A stretch of DNA of 64,000 nt, taken from positions 70,525-134,524 of the forward strand of contig JAJDVX010000042.1 in NCBI GenBank assembly GCA_022825895.1, read 5' to 3'. Source of the DNA: Chloroflexota bacterium. Its GTDB lineage: Bacteria > Chloroflexota > UBA11872. The notes below the pieces were generated by a model. It was given only the letters and a program-made list of their open reading frames with translations. It had not been told where the DNA came from and searched no databases. Below are positions 9,590 through 19,085 of this stretch, in pieces. Position numbers and translations under genes: made by a program. How positions within the stretch are numbered: position 1 is the stretch's first letter; each line of letters begins with the position of its first letter.

Positions 9590-10819
9590 TCAGGCGCGGC
9601 GCAGCGCGGCGCGCGTCACCGCACCTTCGTAGAGCCCGGTAAGCGGTTCAGTTAGCCGCTTCCACGAGAGTTCGTCAACGGCCCGCGTTCGAGCCCTGGC
9701 GCGCAGGTCCGACGCTCCCTTAGCCGTGAGCGCCCGACGTACGGCGGCCGCCACTTCCAACGGCGACGAATCGGCCGCCACGTAGCCAGTCTCGCCATCA
9801 GCAATAAAGGTAAGCGCCTCACCCACCGGGGTCGTGACCACGGGCACCCCGGCGAACATCAAGTCGATATACCGCGGTGAGCACTTGGCCCGGTTGGCCA
9901 CGGTGTCCGCCAGCGGCATCAGGGCCAGATCAACCGCCGCCAGCGCGGACGGAATGTCCGCAAATGGAAGCCACCCGAGGAAGGACATCCGGTCGGCCAA
10001 TCCCGCGATACGCATGTCGGCTGCCAGATCGCGCTCCTGCCCGAACTTTCCGGCCCCAAGTACCAGAAAGCGCGCGGCCGGCGACTTTGACGCGATTTCC
10101 CGGATGACATACGCCCACTCTTCGAGACCGTAGTCAAAAAACCGCGTATAGATGAGGATGAGCTGTGCGTCGCTTCCGATGCCGAGCGAACGACGAAATG
10201 CGCCGCCGACCCGATTGGGCGACCAGTTCTCATAGGCCGCCGGATCGAACCCGTTGGGAATGTGCAACCGCGGGCGATCCGAAGCGACCTCGCCCGCCCG
10301 CTCGGCCAGCAGCCGACTGGCGGCGGTGAACGCGTCGCATCGCCGCATGCCAAGACGTTCCTGAATTTCGAACACTTCCACCAGCGCGCGCGCGTAGTCT
10401 TCGTTCTGGCTCCAGCCGTCGCGGCCCTCCCAATCGTCTAAGTCCAAGACAATGGCTGGACGGTCTCGCCACCGCGAGATCAGGGTCTGCGCCAACCCCG
10501 AGACCGCCTTTGGCTTAAACACGTGGACCAGATCTGGGCGCCACGCATCCACCAGGTCAGCCGCCGCCCGCGCCAGCCGCCACTGCGTCCAGGCCGCGCC
10601 GACGACTACGGTGCCATCGAATCGCGGGCGCGGCAGGCACGTCACCTCCACGTCGCTATCCTCCCACTCGCGTCCGTACGTGGCGGGGTCGTCATACGGC
10701 GGCACGATGACCCGGACCCGATGCCCAACCGCGGCAGCCGCCCGCGCCATCGGCATGACTCGGCGACCCGTGGTGTTCTTTGGCGCGAAACCGAACGGCG
10801 CGATATAGACGACGTACAT
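9590..10819 (-). CDS. Glycosyltransferase, GT4-like (GT-B fold)
   Basis: A 409-aa GT-B-fold glycosyltransferase. The N-terminal acceptor domain begins YVVYIAPFGFAPKNTTGRR. The C-terminal donor domain has the GT4 layout: LILIYTRFFDYG, FLVLGAGKFGQE, MSFLGWLPFADIPSAL, and SPRYIDLMFAGVPVVTTPVGE around the nucleotide-sugar glutamates. It transfers a sugar from an NDP-sugar, but donor and acceptor cannot be predicted. The ATG lies 3 bp after the YfhO-like stop, suggesting both act on the same surface glycan. No signal peptide, so cytoplasmic or membrane-peripheral. Confidence 0.88.
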   Translation of the reverse strand: MYVVYIAPFGFAPKNTTGRRVMPMARAAAAVGHRVRVIVPPYDDPATYGREWEDSDVEVTCLPRPRFDGTVVVGAAWTQWRLARAAADLVDAWRPDLVHVFKPKAVSGLAQTLISRWRDRPAIVLDLDDWEGRDGWSQNEDYARALVEVFEIQERLGMRRCDAFTAASRLLAERAGEVASDRPRLHIPNGFDPAAYENWSPNRVGGAFRRSLGIGSDAQLILIYTRFFDYGLEEWAYVIREIASKSPAARFLVLGAGKFGQERDLAADMRIAGLADRMSFLGWLPFADIPSALAAVDLALMPLADTVANRAKCSPRYIDLMFAGVPVVTTPVGEALTFIADGETGYVAADSSPLEVAAAVRRALTAKGASDLRARARTRAVDELSWKRLTEPLTGLYEGAVTRAALRRA

Positions 10820-10822
10820 CGG

Positions 10823-13747
10823 CTACCGGCGCCGGCTGCGGAACGACAGTGCGACCGCCGCAACGACCAGCACCGCCAGGCTGGCCAGCGAGACGATCCG
10901 GCCCGCCTCGTACGACCTCGACTGGTATCGAAACTCCACCAAGTGCTCGCCAGGCTCCCGAATGAGCACGGCCCGATGCCCGATATTTGCCCGCCATACG
11001 GGCACTTCGACTCCATTCACGGATGCTCGCCAGCCGGGATAGGGCGTGTCCGGGAGAACCAACACCCGCGGCCCCGACGTCCGAACCCGCAGTCGAACGA
11101 GTTCGGGCTCTTCAGCAAGCGATTCCACGCTGTCGATCCTCGGTCCCGCGCCGGCCGCATCCGGCTTCGAGATCAAGGCGTTCAATGCCGAAGCGTCGCT
11201 GGCACTGACCCGGCCTTCGGTCATCGACGGTCCCAGGATTCCAACGGCCCGGGCCGCCTCACCGAGTGATCCCCAGCGCGGCTCGGTGTCGGAGGCAACG
11301 GTGAGCACGACGGTGCGATCGGGAGCGAAGTCGAAGCCGCCGACGAGGTCGCGGACCTCCTCATCGCGAGACATCCGCGCGTCCGTGACCAGCCAACCCC
11401 GCGGAAGCGTTGTCCCGCGACGCGTCACGACTACTTCACCGGCACGCTGACTCAGCGCCGCGGCTTCGGACCGCAGCGCGACGGGAGTTGAATCAGCATC
11501 ACCATGGAGCAGTGCAAGTCCTCGAAGATCGAAGGGGGACCCTTCGGCAGCAACCATCACCCCAGTGACGTCCATCGGCGTCGCGAACATGGATTGGCTC
11601 AGGTATGAGGGTCGATCCAGGCCAGTTCGGACCGAGACCAGGCGCCCTGCACCCAGGGCAACGCGTTCCGGTCGCTCCTTCCGCCGAATCAGTGGCAGGG
11701 AAACTACCGACCCGTCCGACCCGTAGACTTCGATGCGGCCCGCCGGCCCGGCCGGCAGGTCCGACGATGCGTCAATCAGCACCGCGACGCCACGCACGTT
11801 CTCCACGTACAACTGGTCGACGCGACCGGTCCGATCGATCCGACGCCAATACCCCAGATCCAACGTGCCCGACTGAACCTCCAGCATGGTGTCGGGGCTG
11901 CGAATAATCGACTGTACCCCCAGTCCGTCCAGCACCCGGTCGCCGGGAATGTCCGAGATCGCCTGCTGAATCAAGAGATCCGGGGTCGCACCGGTCCCTG
12001 GCAACAGCAAATCGCGGAATTCCACGTAGCTGCGCAGCGGCAATACTCCGCCGTCGTACCCGTCGGCGGTCGCCAGCCCATAGGCCATACCGAGATTGGG
12101 GTTCATGATCGATGCGTTCTTCAGCGTAACCAGCAACTCGCGAAATGACCGCTCGCCCAAGCGGTTGAACCATGCCTCGGCCAGCCTGGCGCGAACAGGC
12201 TGGCTGATCTCGAACGACGGATTTGCCAGGCTCAGCACACGGCCACCCCAGCGCTCGGCGCTCAGGACCGCCGACACGTCCTTATCGGCTGCAAATGCCT
12301 CGGGAGGCACGGGATGGCGAATCGGGCTTGGACCTGAAGCCACCACGAGCTCAATCACTACCAATCCAGCGGCCGCCCACCGAGCCCAGGGCCACGGCGA
12401 CACAAGAGCGGCCGCCAGCACCACCAGTGCCAGCACCCCGACCACAATCCACGGTCGGAAGGTCTCCCCGTTTACGGGATGTATGATCCCGATCGTTGCC
12501 AGAACGAGCGCCACCGCCGCCAGTGCCAGCCCAGGTCGTGTCCAGCGCCGCCACTCACGCGGAGCGAACGGCGACTGTCCGAGCGACTCAGCCCCCTGCG
12601 CTGCCAGAAGCGCCGCCGCCAAAATCCCCAACAACAGCCAACGCGGCGGAACCCGGAATAGATCAAACCCCGGCACGAGCCGGTGCGCCACGGCAAACAG
12701 GGGCGTGGCCGGCCCTACAGCCAGGAGCAGCGTGCCCCCGAGCGTCGCCAGCAGCAGAGCCGTTCGCGCCCTTCGGGGTCTTGCCACTACTCCGAGCACC
12801 ACCAGGATGATTCCGCTGAGCCCAATGTGGGCAACGAACTCGGTGCTTGAGGGCAACGCCGTAAACGTAGGAAGAACCGCTTGCAGAAACTCCTCCCCCG
12901 GCAGAGAAAACGATGCCGCCTCGTGCAGCGGCAGACCTCCGGAACGGATTCCGTGGTGAGAGAGTTCCAGCGTTGGCAGCAATTGCACGGCTGCCAGCAA
13001 CCCGCCGGCGGCGGCAGCCGCTGCCCATAGAAGAAAACCGCGCCCGGCACCCTTCAGTCGTCCATGCCACGGCTTCTCACGACCGGCGCTGCCCACGGTC
13101 GTCGCGTAGAGCAAGCCGAACAGCAGGCTCATGTACGCCACCTGCGGATGACCCGCGAGGAACATCAGGGCCGTCACCGGCGGCAGCGCAAACCAGGCCC
13201 GCCGATTCCCAGCCACCCCCAGATCCAGCGTCAGCAACAGCCAGGGCAGCCAGGACGCAGCCGACACCTGATTCACGTGACCTGACTGGGCGACGAAGTA
13301 GCCGCCAAAGGCAAACACCGCCGCCCCCGTGGCTGCGGCCGCCCAGCCCAGCCGCCATGCTTCCCTGGCCAGCAGCAACGTGCCGGCCGCCGCCCAGCCC
13401 ACGTGAAGCATCAGCGCGACGCTCATGGCACGCTCCGGACTCAGCCCCAGCAGCAGCCAGTTCGGCAGATAGAACACGGCCGCCTGCGGATTCGCAAGGA
13501 AGGGCGCGCCCATGAAGAGGTCCGGATTCCACAGCGGGATCCGAGCCGTCCGCAGAGCCTCGAATCCTGCGGCCCAGTAGGGATAAAAGTAGGTCTGCGT
13601 GTCGTAGCCCGCGACCACCAGGCCCTCGAAGATTTGCCGGCTATACGTGAGAATCAGGCCAATCAACAGCAGAGCCGCAGCCAACGCCGGCGCTCCAAGC
13701 GAACGGGGAACTCGCTCACGCAGCTCCCGGGTCACAACGCCCCTCAT
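10823..13747 (-). CDS. YfhO-like large multi-pass membrane protein
   Basis: 974 aa with about 12-13 hydrophobic segments in the first 480 residues, a long extracytoplasmic domain (about 480-930) and a final helix (LASLAVLVVAAVALSF) followed by arginines. The N-terminus has the YfhO/GT-C-type features DTQTYFYPYW and IPLWNPDLFMGAPFLANPQ. YfhO-family proteins are implicated in glycosylating surface polymers such as teichoic acids. Here the role is inferred from the family and from the adjacent, nearly overlapping glycosyltransferase. Length is normal for the family. Confidence 0.83.
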   Translation of the reverse strand: MRGVVTRELRERVPRSLGAPALAAALLLIGLILTYSRQIFEGLVVAGYDTQTYFYPYWAAGFEALRTARIPLWNPDLFMGAPFLANPQAAVFYLPNWLLLGLSPERAMSVALMLHVGWAAAGTLLLAREAWRLGWAAAATGAAVFAFGGYFVAQSGHVNQVSAASWLPWLLLTLDLGVAGNRRAWFALPPVTALMFLAGHPQVAYMSLLFGLLYATTVGSAGREKPWHGRLKGAGRGFLLWAAAAAAGGLLAAVQLLPTLELSHHGIRSGGLPLHEAASFSLPGEEFLQAVLPTFTALPSSTEFVAHIGLSGIILVVLGVVARPRRARTALLLATLGGTLLLAVGPATPLFAVAHRLVPGFDLFRVPPRWLLLGILAAALLAAQGAESLGQSPFAPREWRRWTRPGLALAAVALVLATIGIIHPVNGETFRPWIVVGVLALVVLAAALVSPWPWARWAAAGLVVIELVVASGPSPIRHPVPPEAFAADKDVSAVLSAERWGGRVLSLANPSFEISQPVRARLAEAWFNRLGERSFRELLVTLKNASIMNPNLGMAYGLATADGYDGGVLPLRSYVEFRDLLLPGTGATPDLLIQQAISDIPGDRVLDGLGVQSIIRSPDTMLEVQSGTLDLGYWRRIDRTGRVDQLYVENVRGVAVLIDASSDLPAGPAGRIEVYGSDGSVVSLPLIRRKERPERVALGAGRLVSVRTGLDRPSYLSQSMFATPMDVTGVMVAAEGSPFDLRGLALLHGDADSTPVALRSEAAALSQRAGEVVVTRRGTTLPRGWLVTDARMSRDEEVRDLVGGFDFAPDRTVVLTVASDTEPRWGSLGEAARAVGILGPSMTEGRVSASDASALNALISKPDAAGAGPRIDSVESLAEEPELVRLRVRTSGPRVLVLPDTPYPGWRASVNGVEVPVWRANIGHRAVLIREPGEHLVEFRYQSRSYEAGRIVSLASLAVLVVAAVALSFRSRRR

Positions 13748-13766
13748 GGGGCTCGCGTGCGCCTTC

Positions 13767-14339
13767 CTAGATCTCTTCGGCCAGGATGATCGCTTCCGCG
13801 ATGTCGCGCATCGAGCGACGCCGGTCCATGCTCAGTTTTTGGATTCGCTTGAACGCGTCGGGCTCCGAGAGTCCAAGCCGGGTCATTAGCAACCCTTTGG
13901 CTCGCTCCACAACCTTGCGGGTTTCGAGTTGTTCCGTCAGGTTCTGCACGTCGCGGCTCACCGCCTCAAACTCCCCGTAGCGGGAAACCGCCACGGCGAT
14001 GGCCGATTCCAGGTCGCGGTCGCGCAACGGCTTGAGCACGTACCCGATGACGCCCACGTCGCTGGCGCGCTCAACCAACTCTTGCTCGCCGTGCGCCGTA
14101 ACCAACACGACCGGGGCAATGTGCTCGGCCGTCAGCGCTCGGGCCGCCTCGATCCCGTCGACGCCGGGCATCTTGATGTCCATCACCACCAGGTCTGGCC
14201 GCAGTTCGCGCGCCATCTGCACCGCGCTCTCGCCATCGCCCGCCTCGCCAACGACCTGATGGCCCGATGCCTCCAACCGTTCCTTCAGGTCGAGCCGAAT
14301 AATGGTTTCGTCTTCAGCGACGATGACTCGCAAGCTCAA
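13767..14339 (-). CDS. ANTAR-domain response regulator (RNA-binding antiterminator)
   Basis: 190 aa. The N-terminal receiver domain begins VIVAEDETIIRLDLKERLE, with acidic pocket ED, phospho-acceptor Asp in DLVVMDIKMPG and the lysine in YVLKPL. A short coiled coil (EAVSRDVQNLTEQLETRK) leads to an ANTAR domain (VVERAKGLLMTRLGLSEPDAFKRIQ...RRSMRDIAEAI). ANTAR proteins bind two-hexaloop RNA hairpins and prevent transcription termination when phosphorylated. No histidine kinase is adjacent, so its partner and RNA targets lie elsewhere. Its 5' end faces the dnaN promoter region. Confidence 0.93.
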   Translation of the reverse strand: MSLRVIVAEDETIIRLDLKERLEASGHQVVGEAGDGESAVQMARELRPDLVVMDIKMPGVDGIEAARALTAEHIAPVVLVTAHGEQELVERASDVGVIGYVLKPLRDRDLESAIAVAVSRYGEFEAVSRDVQNLTEQLETRKVVERAKGLLMTRLGLSEPDAFKRIQKLSMDRRRSMRDIAEAIILAEEI

Positions 14340-14446
14340 GCGGCGTCCTTTCCGATGAGACTCGGCCCACGCGCGCAGCGGGCAGACGAAGCAAGCGTAC
14401 CAGCGACGATTCGCAACCTCGGAGGCCCGCCAGACCCGGCGGCGGA

Positions 14447-14476
14447 TTGACCGCCCCGTAGTACGACATCTAGTAT
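14447..14476 (+). promoter_or_regulatory. Candidate sigma-70-type promoter for dnaN
   Basis: TTGACC (14447-14452), an 18-bp spacer and TAGTAT (14471-14476) match the -35/-10 consensus well, and lie about 90 bp upstream of the dnaN start in the divergent intergenic region. Predicted from sequence only. Confidence 0.5.
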
Positions 14477-14566
14477 CCGCCGGCTGCGGCGCCCAACATG
14501 TGCGATACCAATCGCCGGCTGGGCCTGCACCATTGATTTCGCCGCTACGAATTCGGAGATCGCCGC

Positions 14567-15721
14567 GTGAACGTCACCTGCCTGCAAGAGAACCTGAATC
14601 GCGGGCTTAGCCTCGTAAGCCGGGCCGTCGCGCCCCGCAGCCCGCTCCCCGTGCTGAGCAACGTCCTCGTCGCCACCGAAGACGGTGGGCTCAAGCTCGC
14701 CGCCATGAATCAACAGATGGCTATCTCCGTCTGGACTGGCGCCAGCATTCAGACCGAGGGCGCGATCACCGTCCCCGCGCGGTTGCTCTCCGATTTCATC
14801 GGTCAGCTGCCCGAGGGTGTCGTCGCTCTCGAACTCGATGCCGAAACCGACACCCTCGAGGTGTCCTCAGGCCGCTTCCGCGCCAAAATGAAGGGCATTG
14901 ACGCTGGCGAATTCCCGCCGATGCCCGACGGCGACGCCGAGCGTGAACTCGAAATGCCCACCAGCGTCTGGACGTCCATCATTGAGCAGGTGGTTGTGGC
15001 GTCCGCCCAAGACGACAGCCGACCTGTCCTCGCTGGCGTCAGCCTGACGTTTGGCGCCGACTACGTTGAGTTGGCCGCCGCCGACGGCTATCGCCTGGCG
15101 GTCCGGCGCGCTGCCGCCGAAACGGGACTGTCGGAGCCCACGCAGATTGTCGTTCCACGCGCGGCGATGATCGAACTCTCCCGCATCCTGACGGACGACC
15201 CGGGGGCCGTCACGATTGGTCTCACCGCCAACGACTCATCGGTCCGCTTCAACACCAGGGCCGTCTCCCTCGTCTCGCAGCTCATCGATGGCCAGTTCCC
15301 CGCCTACCAGCAGTTGATTCCGGATTCCGCCGCCATGGAAACCCGCGTCGTGGCCGACACGGCGGCCGTCACCCAGGCGACCCGAATCGCCGCTCTTTTT
15401 GCCCGCGACGGTCAGAATGTCATCAGGGCCACCATCGAAGGCGGTGACGAAGGCGGCCGCCTCGTGCTCTCCGCCAATTCCGCCGAACTCGGCGAAAACC
15501 AGGGCGAAGTCGAAGCTGAAGTCACCGGCGCCAACACTAACGCCCAAATCGCATTCAATTATCGATTCCTCTCCGATTGCCTCGGCACCGTCCATTCAGA
15601 CCGCGTGTCGCTCACATTGTCCGGTCCCACCAGCCCCGGCCTCGTCCGCCAGGTCGACAACGACGGCGAGGACATGCCGTCCTTCAGCCACGTCATCATG
15701 CCCATGCACACGGTGTCGTAG
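14567..15721 (+). CDS. dnaN: DNA polymerase III sliding clamp (beta subunit)
   Basis: 384 aa, the normal length for the ring-shaped processivity clamp. It has three consecutive clamp domains and typical features: SRAVAPRSPLPVLSNVLV at the N-terminus, GFRAKMKGIDAGEFPP-like strands, a middle domain around QDDSRPVLAGVSL, and the C-terminal MPSFSHVIMPMHTVS, matching the family's usual PM(R/H) ending. GTG start with GGAG about 9 bases upstream. dnaA and recF are not adjacent, so dnaN is outside the classical oriC cluster here. It is preceded by a good candidate promoter. Confidence 0.96.
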   Translation: MNVTCLQENLNRGLSLVSRAVAPRSPLPVLSNVLVATEDGGLKLAAMNQQMAISVWTGASIQTEGAITVPARLLSDFIGQLPEGVVALELDAETDTLEVSSGRFRAKMKGIDAGEFPPMPDGDAERELEMPTSVWTSIIEQVVVASAQDDSRPVLAGVSLTFGADYVELAAADGYRLAVRRAAAETGLSEPTQIVVPRAAMIELSRILTDDPGAVTIGLTANDSSVRFNTRAVSLVSQLIDGQFPAYQQLIPDSAAMETRVVADTAAVTQATRIAALFARDGQNVIRATIEGGDEGGRLVLSANSAELGENQGEVEAEVTGANTNAQIAFNYRFLSDCLGTVHSDRVSLTLSGPTSPGLVRQVDNDGEDMPSFSHVIMPMHTVS

Positions 15722-15780
15722 GCCGCCGCCATTTCATCACTGACCAGGTACGCACGGGCGCCTAAACCGAGCACCCGCGC

Positions 15781-17379
15781 TTGACCGCCAACCCGCGCTG
15801 GACCACCCAGCGTCCCCCCGTGATCGGCGCGCGCTGCATGATCTCGAGCGGCCACCCGCTGGCCACCGAGGCCGGTCTCGGCGCGCTACGCAACGGTGCC
15901 AATGCCTTTGACGCGGTTGTGACGGCGGCAGCGGTGATCGCCGTGGCCGAACCCGGAACAAATCACGTGGGCGGCGACGTATTCGCCCTCTGCCTTCCGA
16001 TCGGCGCCGCAGATCCCGAAGCCATCAACGCCAGCGGCCCATCACCCGCGGGCCTTACGATCAACGCCTTCGACGACGAGATTCCGCCGCACGGTATCAA
16101 CGCCGCCACTGTCCCGGGCGCGGTCAGCGCCTGGCAGACGATTCTTGATCGCTACGGCTCCATCAGCATGGACGACGCCCTTGCCCCGGCCATCCATTAC
16201 GCTGAAGCGGGCGTCCCCGTTGACCCCGACACGGCGCAGGCCATCGCCAACGCCGGTCCGGCCCTGGCCCAGCAGCCCGCGAGCGTGCGTAGCTTTCTCC
16301 CCAACGGTGCGCCTCCGCGACCAGGCACATTACTGCTCCAGCCCGACCTTGCCGAAACGCTCCGGCAGATCGCTGACGGTGGAGCCGACGCTTTCTACAA
16401 GGGGCCTTTCGCCGACGCCCTGGTGCGCGCATCCGCCCGCGATGGCGGCGCGTTCTCGCCCCAGGATCTCGCCGCGTACGAGTGCGACGTCCTTCCGCCA
16501 CTCCGCACCTATTATCGCGGGCTCGAAGTGCTCGGACAGCCGCTCCCATCGCAGGGCTTCCTGGTTCTCGAGCAACTCAACATCGCCGAAGGATTTGAGC
16601 TGTCGGCCTTCGAGTTCGGCAGCGCCGACGTGCTCCATCTCATGGCGGAGTGCAAGAAGGCCGCCTTTGCCGACCGCCTGGCCCACGTCGGCGATCCCAA
16701 CTGGATTGACTTCCCCATCAACCGGCTGCTCAGCAAGGAGTTTGCCGCCCAGCGCCGCATGACCATCGACCCTGTTCGAGCCGCCCCTCACATTGCGCCA
16801 GGCGACCCCAGCGCCGTCGGCGGAGACACCACGGCAATTTCGGCCGTCGACGAGGCGGGCAACGCCATTACCTTTATTCAAAGCGTCTTTACGAGCTTTG
16901 GCTCGTGCTATGTGGTTCCGGGAACCGGCGTCCTCCTCAACAACCGAATGCGAGGCTTTTCCCTGGATCCGGACAGCCCCAACGTGATGCAGGGCGGCAA
17001 GCGTCCAATCCACACCCTGAATACCTTTATGGTCAGGCGTGAAGACCAGTTGCTGCTGCTGGGCTCCTCGCCGGGCGGGCAATACCAGGTTCAGACCAAC
17101 TTCCAGGTGATTTCCAACGTTTTTGACCACGGCATGCATTGGCAGGCTGCAATCGATGCGCCCCGCTGGTATCACAACGAGGACACGGGCGACCTCATGC
17201 TCGAAGACCGCTTCGATCCCGCCGTTGGCACCGACCTCGAGAACCGCGGACACGCAGTACGTCGCGAGGCGCCCTTCAGTGTTCATTCGCGCGCCCAGGG
17301 CGTTATGCTCGACCCCGCTACGGGCGCCCGAATCGGGGCCACCGACCCACGCTGGCACGGCCAGGTTCTCGGGTTTTAG
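15781..17379 (+). CDS. Gamma-glutamyltransferase family protein
   Basis: 532 aa Ntn-hydrolase. The N-terminal part has MISSGHPLATEAGLGALRNGANAFDA, the family entry motif. The autoprocessing site and nucleophile are in GGDTTAISAVDEAGN, giving a small subunit starting at a threonine. The substrate loop LLNNRMRGF and the SSPGG (GSSPGGQYQ) oxyanion motif follow. I keep the TTG start at 15781, since the first ATG (at GARCMISSG) would cut into conserved sequence. No signal peptide is evident, unlike exported glutathione hydrolases, so it may be a cytoplasmic GGT-like amidase. It hydrolyses or transfers gamma-glutamyl groups; the true substrate is unknown. Confidence 0.9.
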   Translation: MTANPRWTTQRPPVIGARCMISSGHPLATEAGLGALRNGANAFDAVVTAAAVIAVAEPGTNHVGGDVFALCLPIGAADPEAINASGPSPAGLTINAFDDEIPPHGINAATVPGAVSAWQTILDRYGSISMDDALAPAIHYAEAGVPVDPDTAQAIANAGPALAQQPASVRSFLPNGAPPRPGTLLLQPDLAETLRQIADGGADAFYKGPFADALVRASARDGGAFSPQDLAAYECDVLPPLRTYYRGLEVLGQPLPSQGFLVLEQLNIAEGFELSAFEFGSADVLHLMAECKKAAFADRLAHVGDPNWIDFPINRLLSKEFAAQRRMTIDPVRAAPHIAPGDPSAVGGDTTAISAVDEAGNAITFIQSVFTSFGSCYVVPGTGVLLNNRMRGFSLDPDSPNVMQGGKRPIHTLNTFMVRREDQLLLLGSSPGGQYQVQTNFQVISNVFDHGMHWQAAIDAPRWYHNEDTGDLMLEDRFDPAVGTDLENRGHAVRREAPFSVHSRAQGVMLDPATGARIGATDPRWHGQVLGF

Positions 17380-17445
17380 CGTCGTCAGCCACAATGGGCC
17401 ATCCGCGACGGACACTGCGCCACCCACGCTGAGTAGAGGAGTCGC

Positions 17446-19017
17446 GTGTCAAACACGACCGAGCCACAGACGCCGCAGCCCATAGGAAACGCCCGTACCT
17501 GGCTGGTCCTTACGGTCGCCTTCTTTTCGGGAATGTCGGTACTGGCCGTAGAGATCAGCGCCTCTCGCCTTCTGGCGCCCTTTTTCGGGACCAGCATCAT
17601 CATTTGGGCCGTCGTCATCGGCCTCACGCTGCTCTATCTGTCGATCGGCTACTGGATTGGCGGACGGCTCGCCGACCGGCGGCCCTATGAAGACACCCTG
17701 TACCACATTGTCGGACTCGGCGCCTTTCTCGTCGGATTTGTGCCTTTTATGTCCAAGCCGGTGCTCTCGGTGTCGTCCCAGGCCATCGCATCGCTTAACG
17801 GCGGTCTGTTCTTCGGTTCGCTGGTCGGCGTCCTCCTTCTCCTGGCCGTACCCCTCACCATGCTGGGCATGGTGTCCCCGTTTGCGATCCGGCTGGTCAC
17901 GAGTGATGTGCGGCAGGCTGGGAAGCGGGCCGGACAGGTCTTTGCCGTCAGTACCGTCGGCAGCATCCTCGGGGCATTCATTCCAGTCCTGCTGCTGATC
18001 CCAACGGTCGGTACGCGCTCAACCTTCCTCATCTTTGCCGTGTTGCTGCTCGGCCTGGCCCTCATTGCCACGACTCGCGTATATCGTCGGCTCTTGTACG
18101 GAGTGTTGCTCGCCATCCTTGTCGTCCTCTGGGTCGCGGTTGATCCCGGTCCGGTCAGGCCCGCCGACGGATTGCTGGTCGAAGGCGAATCCGCCCTTCA
18201 GTTCTTTCAGGTCATCGACAGCCCTAACATCGGCCGCCGCCTGGTTCTCAACGAGGGCATCGGCACCCACTCCATCTATCACCCCGACCGCTTGCTCACC
18301 AACGGACCCTGGGACTATTTCCTGCTGGCTCCGATCATCGGCGGACAGCAACCTGACGATGTCGACTCGCTCCTCATCATCGGCCTCGGCGGCGGCACCG
18401 TGTCCAAGCAATACACGCAAATTTTCGGCGACGACGTGGCCATCGACGGTGTGGAGATCGACGATCGGGTTATTGACCTCGGCCGCAAGTACTTCGACAT
18501 GAACGAATCCAACCTCAAGACCTACGCCGAAGACGGCCGCACCTTCCTTCAGCGCGTGGATCGGCGCTACGACGTGATCGCCGTGGACGCCTACCGCCAG
18601 CCCTACATCCCATTCCACCTGGTCACCCAGGAGTTCTTCATTTCGGCCCGCGACCACCTGACCGACAAGGGCGTGGTGGCGCTAAATGCGGGGCGCACGG
18701 CCTCGGACTTTCGGCTTGTCGAAGTTCTGTCTGAAACCATGCGCTCGGTCTTCCCGCACGTCTACGTGATTGACCTGCCCTCCGGCTTCAACAATAGCCT
18801 TGTGTACGGCTCGCTGACCCCGATAACTGGAGACCAGGTGCGCGCCGCAACCGTTGACTCGCCCCGGCTCGCGGAAATCGCGGCCCGCCCCTGGGAACTG
18901 CGCGAAGTCAACCGCGCCGAAACGGTCTATACCGACGACCTGGCTCCCGTCGAGCGCCTTATCGACGACATTGTGGTCCGCGAAGCCCTGCACGGCGCAA
19001 CCGGCCGCGACCGCTAG
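17446..19017 (+). CDS. Spermidine synthase-like protein fused to membrane domain
   Basis: 523 aa. About seven membrane helices (residues about 18-240) precede a spermidine-synthase-type Rossmann methyltransferase domain. The latter shows LLIIGLGGGTVSKQY (aminopropyl-donor/SAM loop), IDGVEIDDRVIDLGRKYF and YDVIAVDAYRQPYIPFHL. The membrane domain (SGMSVLAVEISASRLLAPFFGTS) is typical of fused-MFS/SpeE proteins. Whether it makes polyamines is uncertain, because many fused members lack a known substrate and the usual catalytic Asp context (DxxDP) reads DAYRQP here. GTG start after a 66-bp gap. Confidence 0.82.
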   Translation: MSNTTEPQTPQPIGNARTWLVLTVAFFSGMSVLAVEISASRLLAPFFGTSIIIWAVVIGLTLLYLSIGYWIGGRLADRRPYEDTLYHIVGLGAFLVGFVPFMSKPVLSVSSQAIASLNGGLFFGSLVGVLLLLAVPLTMLGMVSPFAIRLVTSDVRQAGKRAGQVFAVSTVGSILGAFIPVLLLIPTVGTRSTFLIFAVLLLGLALIATTRVYRRLLYGVLLAILVVLWVAVDPGPVRPADGLLVEGESALQFFQVIDSPNIGRRLVLNEGIGTHSIYHPDRLLTNGPWDYFLLAPIIGGQQPDDVDSLLIIGLGGGTVSKQYTQIFGDDVAIDGVEIDDRVIDLGRKYFDMNESNLKTYAEDGRTFLQRVDRRYDVIAVDAYRQPYIPFHLVTQEFFISARDHLTDKGVVALNAGRTASDFRLVEVLSETMRSVFPHVYVIDLPSGFNNSLVYGSLTPITGDQVRAATVDSPRLAEIAARPWELREVNRAETVYTDDLAPVERLIDDIVVREALHGATGRDR

Positions 19018-19085
19018 ATTATCCCGCTCGCCAAACGAGTCGTGGCGGAACGCACGCGCCCTTTACTCTCAGGAGAATCACGCTC